Assembly (NCBI GenBank): GCA_033439255.1
Contig: CM065880.1
Location: forward strand, 1,240,001 to 1,304,000
Reading direction: 5' to 3'
Length of the DNA stretch: 64,000 nucleotides
Source of the DNA: Hericium rajendrae
Taxonomy: Eukaryota; Basidiomycota; Agaricomycetes; Russulales; Hericiaceae
The first letter of the stretch is position 1. The number at the start of each line of letters is the position of its first letter. The position numbers were made by a program, and so were the translations under genes. A model generated the notes under the pieces. That model made no database searches and was not told where the DNA came from. It saw only the letters and a list, made by a program, of their open reading frames with translations. Shown piece by piece: positions 61,660 to 64,000 of this stretch.

Positions 61660-64000
61660 TTATGATGGTGCAAAGAAGAACCCTGAAACAAGAACAAAAT
61701 AACTTTTTCAAGCAATTAGTCATCATCACAAATTACTGACAATAAAGGACCAACCTCAAGATAAGAATCGTTCCGCGGTGATAATTGGCCTTGGCCTCAA
61801 TATATGTATAAGTCAGAAGAAAGATAGAAAGGATTATGGCGATAACATCCCATCTAGGGAATATCAGGCTACACTCAAGGTAATCAGAATGCGTAGACTT
61901 TGAGATTATTAGAACAACGCACGTGAAGGTGCTCGCTACTTCACCCAGCTCCGCTGGATCATACCAAGCAGAAAATGCAACCATAGCAGGGATTTGCAAC
62001 AAACAGACCTGGAGAGCATACGCGGATCCGATCTCCATGCTGAACACGATAAATGAGAGGTGAACCATTATAATCTGAGCTAAGCAGCATACCTAAGCGC
62101 AATATTTCCGTTCATAGCAAATGACATAGCATTCATGAATTCCGTGGTGTTCGGGACCAGTGCAAAAAGAGTTACGCCCAGGAACTTCTCATTGATTCCT
62201 GACCCTTCCAGCACAACATCCACTACGTCAACCAGCAGTTCTAGATAAAAGCGGTCACCGTAAGCATCAGCAGAAACAATGGGCTGACGTACCTGCGATG
62301 ATGGCATATAGGGCAGTGCATCCTAGTAAAACACTTGCGCTGGTTAGCCTACTCCACGACGGTCCATCATGGCCACCATGTCCAGCTAATTCCTCCCCTT
62401 CGATGTTGCCATCACCATGCCGTAAACGGCCTGCATGAGAATGAATCTGTTGATGGCGAAGAGCACTGACGGTTGCAGCAGCGACGGCTCTAGTGAAGTC
62501 CTCGGTAGTCATATTGTCTATCAAACTGGTAGGATGGAGACCGGTGTTCTGAATGGCGTGATCGACGCTCTCGAATAATGGAGTATAAGTCATTCCAACA
62601 GACGGCATTGGCATTGTCGCTGGCACGGAAGAAAGTCGTTTCGCAGAGGCGCCTGTATCTTGTGGTGTATCTCCAGATACTGCGGTGTTGGGCTGAAAAG
62701 TCAATCCTTGGCCATAGCGCCGATGCGGTACAGGCGTCTGACTACGGGAGTGGCTGTCTTCTTCATCTCCAGAAAAGCCAGTCTTATGGTCGGGTCTCTC
62801 TTCGGTGGCATGCAGAGCTCCGGGGCCGACAGCAGACTGTGTTGACACTCTGGGATAGAAAGATACGCGAGGGTGATCCTGAGATTGCAGCAATTGCTGA
62901 GGATTTTGCCATATCTGGGAGGCGTGAGTACGAAGCGAGAACCACAATCCAACCAAATATGACTGGGCGAAAGATCGTCAAAAGTTGTTCCTGAGCAGAA
63001 GAGGAAGACGCACAAACAATAGAACCCCAGCACAAAGATACATCAAGCTTTTCACTGTGGATTGATAGAACGGGTCTTCCACAGGGTCCGGATGTCTGTA
63101 GGAACAATGTTGACATGTCCATGTTGCATTGCCAGGGTTGGTGTCTGAACATCTATCACAGGCTAGCTGAAACTGTAGAGGTGTAAGTAGTCGGATATTG
63201 ATGTGACGATAACGATACGCACGTTACCGAACGTCTGGTAAAACAACGTCGGGGTCATCGTCCCAATGATCGCCATTATGAGCATCGTGCTTGTTACACC
63301 CGCACTCTTCGCATTAAACTTCTGTTCTTTTCGTCGAATTGCACCGCTGCACATGCTTGACCCGGGCATCAAAAGGACTCCAGCCAGTAGACTTCCGACT
63401 ATTGACCCTTCCACAAGGCGGCCCTTGCCTTGAGTCAAAGCGATCGCGTATAGCAGTACCTCGACGATGGAACCGAAAGAAGCGTTAATCACAGCACCCA
63501 TGCCAATGGACGACTGCGCCGAGATGGACGCGACTGCCATCCCAATGAAGTATGAAAGGGGGATGACACTTAAAAGGCTCAACAAAAAGACCAAGACGCG
63601 CGATCCAAGAAGCGCGACAATACCAGGAACATGCCGTCCCACTTGCTCTCGACGCTCGATGAAAGGCAGAATTACAAATCCGTCAAAGATGACGAAGAAA
63701 ACGACGGGAAGGAGGTTGATGAAGAAGATATTGACACCGCCCACAGTGTACTTGAAGTACTGCCAGTCGCCAGCGCGATAGATGCAGAGCAAAACAGTTG
63801 AAGTGGGGGACCCGAAGGGTGCGACTTGACCCGGTGCGAGTCGCGTGCGCTCGACGGCGGCGGGAATTTCTGGAACAATGGCATCGTCGTCCAATACACT
63901 TCCCTGAGCAGATGTAAAATGCGCGGATGGGACAAGAACAGCGGAGGGGGCGGAGCAAAAGCGGATGCTAGTTGGATGCTGGATTAGGTGCTTTAAAAGA
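61660..64000 (-). CDS. type II CAX cation/proton exchanger (Vnx1/Vcx-like), 5' partial
   Basis: A multi-pass vacuolar exchanger using the proton gradient to move Ca2+ or monovalent cations. The frame is open to the window edge, so the true start lies beyond 64000. Segments in order: DGFVILPFIERREQVGRHV, helices LVFLLSLLSVIPLSYFIGMA, the first exchanger repeat (INASFGSIVEVLLYAIALTQ), GSLLAGVLLMPGSSM, a Cys-rich loop (CDRC, then CQHC), a long polar loop (about 62956-62400) rich in Ser, His and Thr, and the second repeat (FALVPNTTEFMNAMSFAMNG). It ends with helices and FFFAPS; the last exon (61682-61660) is 23 bp, joined from a GTCAGT donor at 61740. Exchanger type is from family resemblance; the transported ion is not determined. 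Confidence 0.85.

Overview
The window is from a filamentous basidiomycete, most likely an agaricomycete. Genes are split by many introns of about 45-60 bp with GT...AG ends, and the housekeeping proteins are fungal in type: Pkc1, Cdc25-type RasGEF, DASH subunit Dad1, Scm3, Efl1 and a vacuolar CAX exchanger. I cannot name the species from sequence alone. Exon joins below were worked out by eye from reading frame, splice sites and family resemblance; there is no transcript evidence.

Layout. 1-1.3 kb: the 3' part of a single-pass membrane protein gene. 2.4-3.2 kb: a short element with inverted ends and seven copies of TGTCCGGAC. 3.6-14.6 kb: a gene-dense block with an allantoate-permease-type MFS transporter (-), an unknown acidic-tailed protein (-), protein kinase C (+), DAD1 (-, a 96-residue gene hidden between its neighbours) and V-ATPase subunit d (+).

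14.9-41.8 kb is an accessory, transposon-rich region. It holds a decayed Helitron with three in-frame TGA codons and an inserted kilobase; three paralogues of an F-box/nucleotidyltransferase-like family; two more members of the acidic-tailed family; a young non-autonomous LTR retroelement (two 487-bp LTRs, CAGCT target duplication); and two copies of a roughly 2.9-kb terminal-inverted-repeat element that carries a TATA-box region, a splice donor, two conserved hairpins and a long GC-rich array. Two of the three F-box/nucleotidyltransferase-like genes are broken by insertions whose removal restores the reading frame exactly.

42.2-57.6 kb returns to housekeeping genes: the Ras exchange factor, a GH71 alpha-1,3-glucanase (-), the CENP-A chaperone Scm3, mitochondrial ribosomal protein uL29m (-) and the 60S maturation GTPase Efl1. 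57.6-61.6 kb is an AT-rich nest of decayed repeats with a Tc1/mariner transposase pseudogene and two near-perfect fold-back MITEs. The window ends inside a type II CAX cation/proton exchanger gene (-).

Functional links: Pkc1, the Ras exchange factor and the secreted alpha-1,3-glucanase belong to growth signalling and cell-wall remodelling. VMA6 and the CAX exchanger both serve vacuolar ion balance, the V-ATPase supplying the proton gradient the exchanger uses. DAD1 and SCM3 both act at the kinetochore. Many neighbours are head-to-head with 200-275 bp between start codons, suggesting shared promoters.
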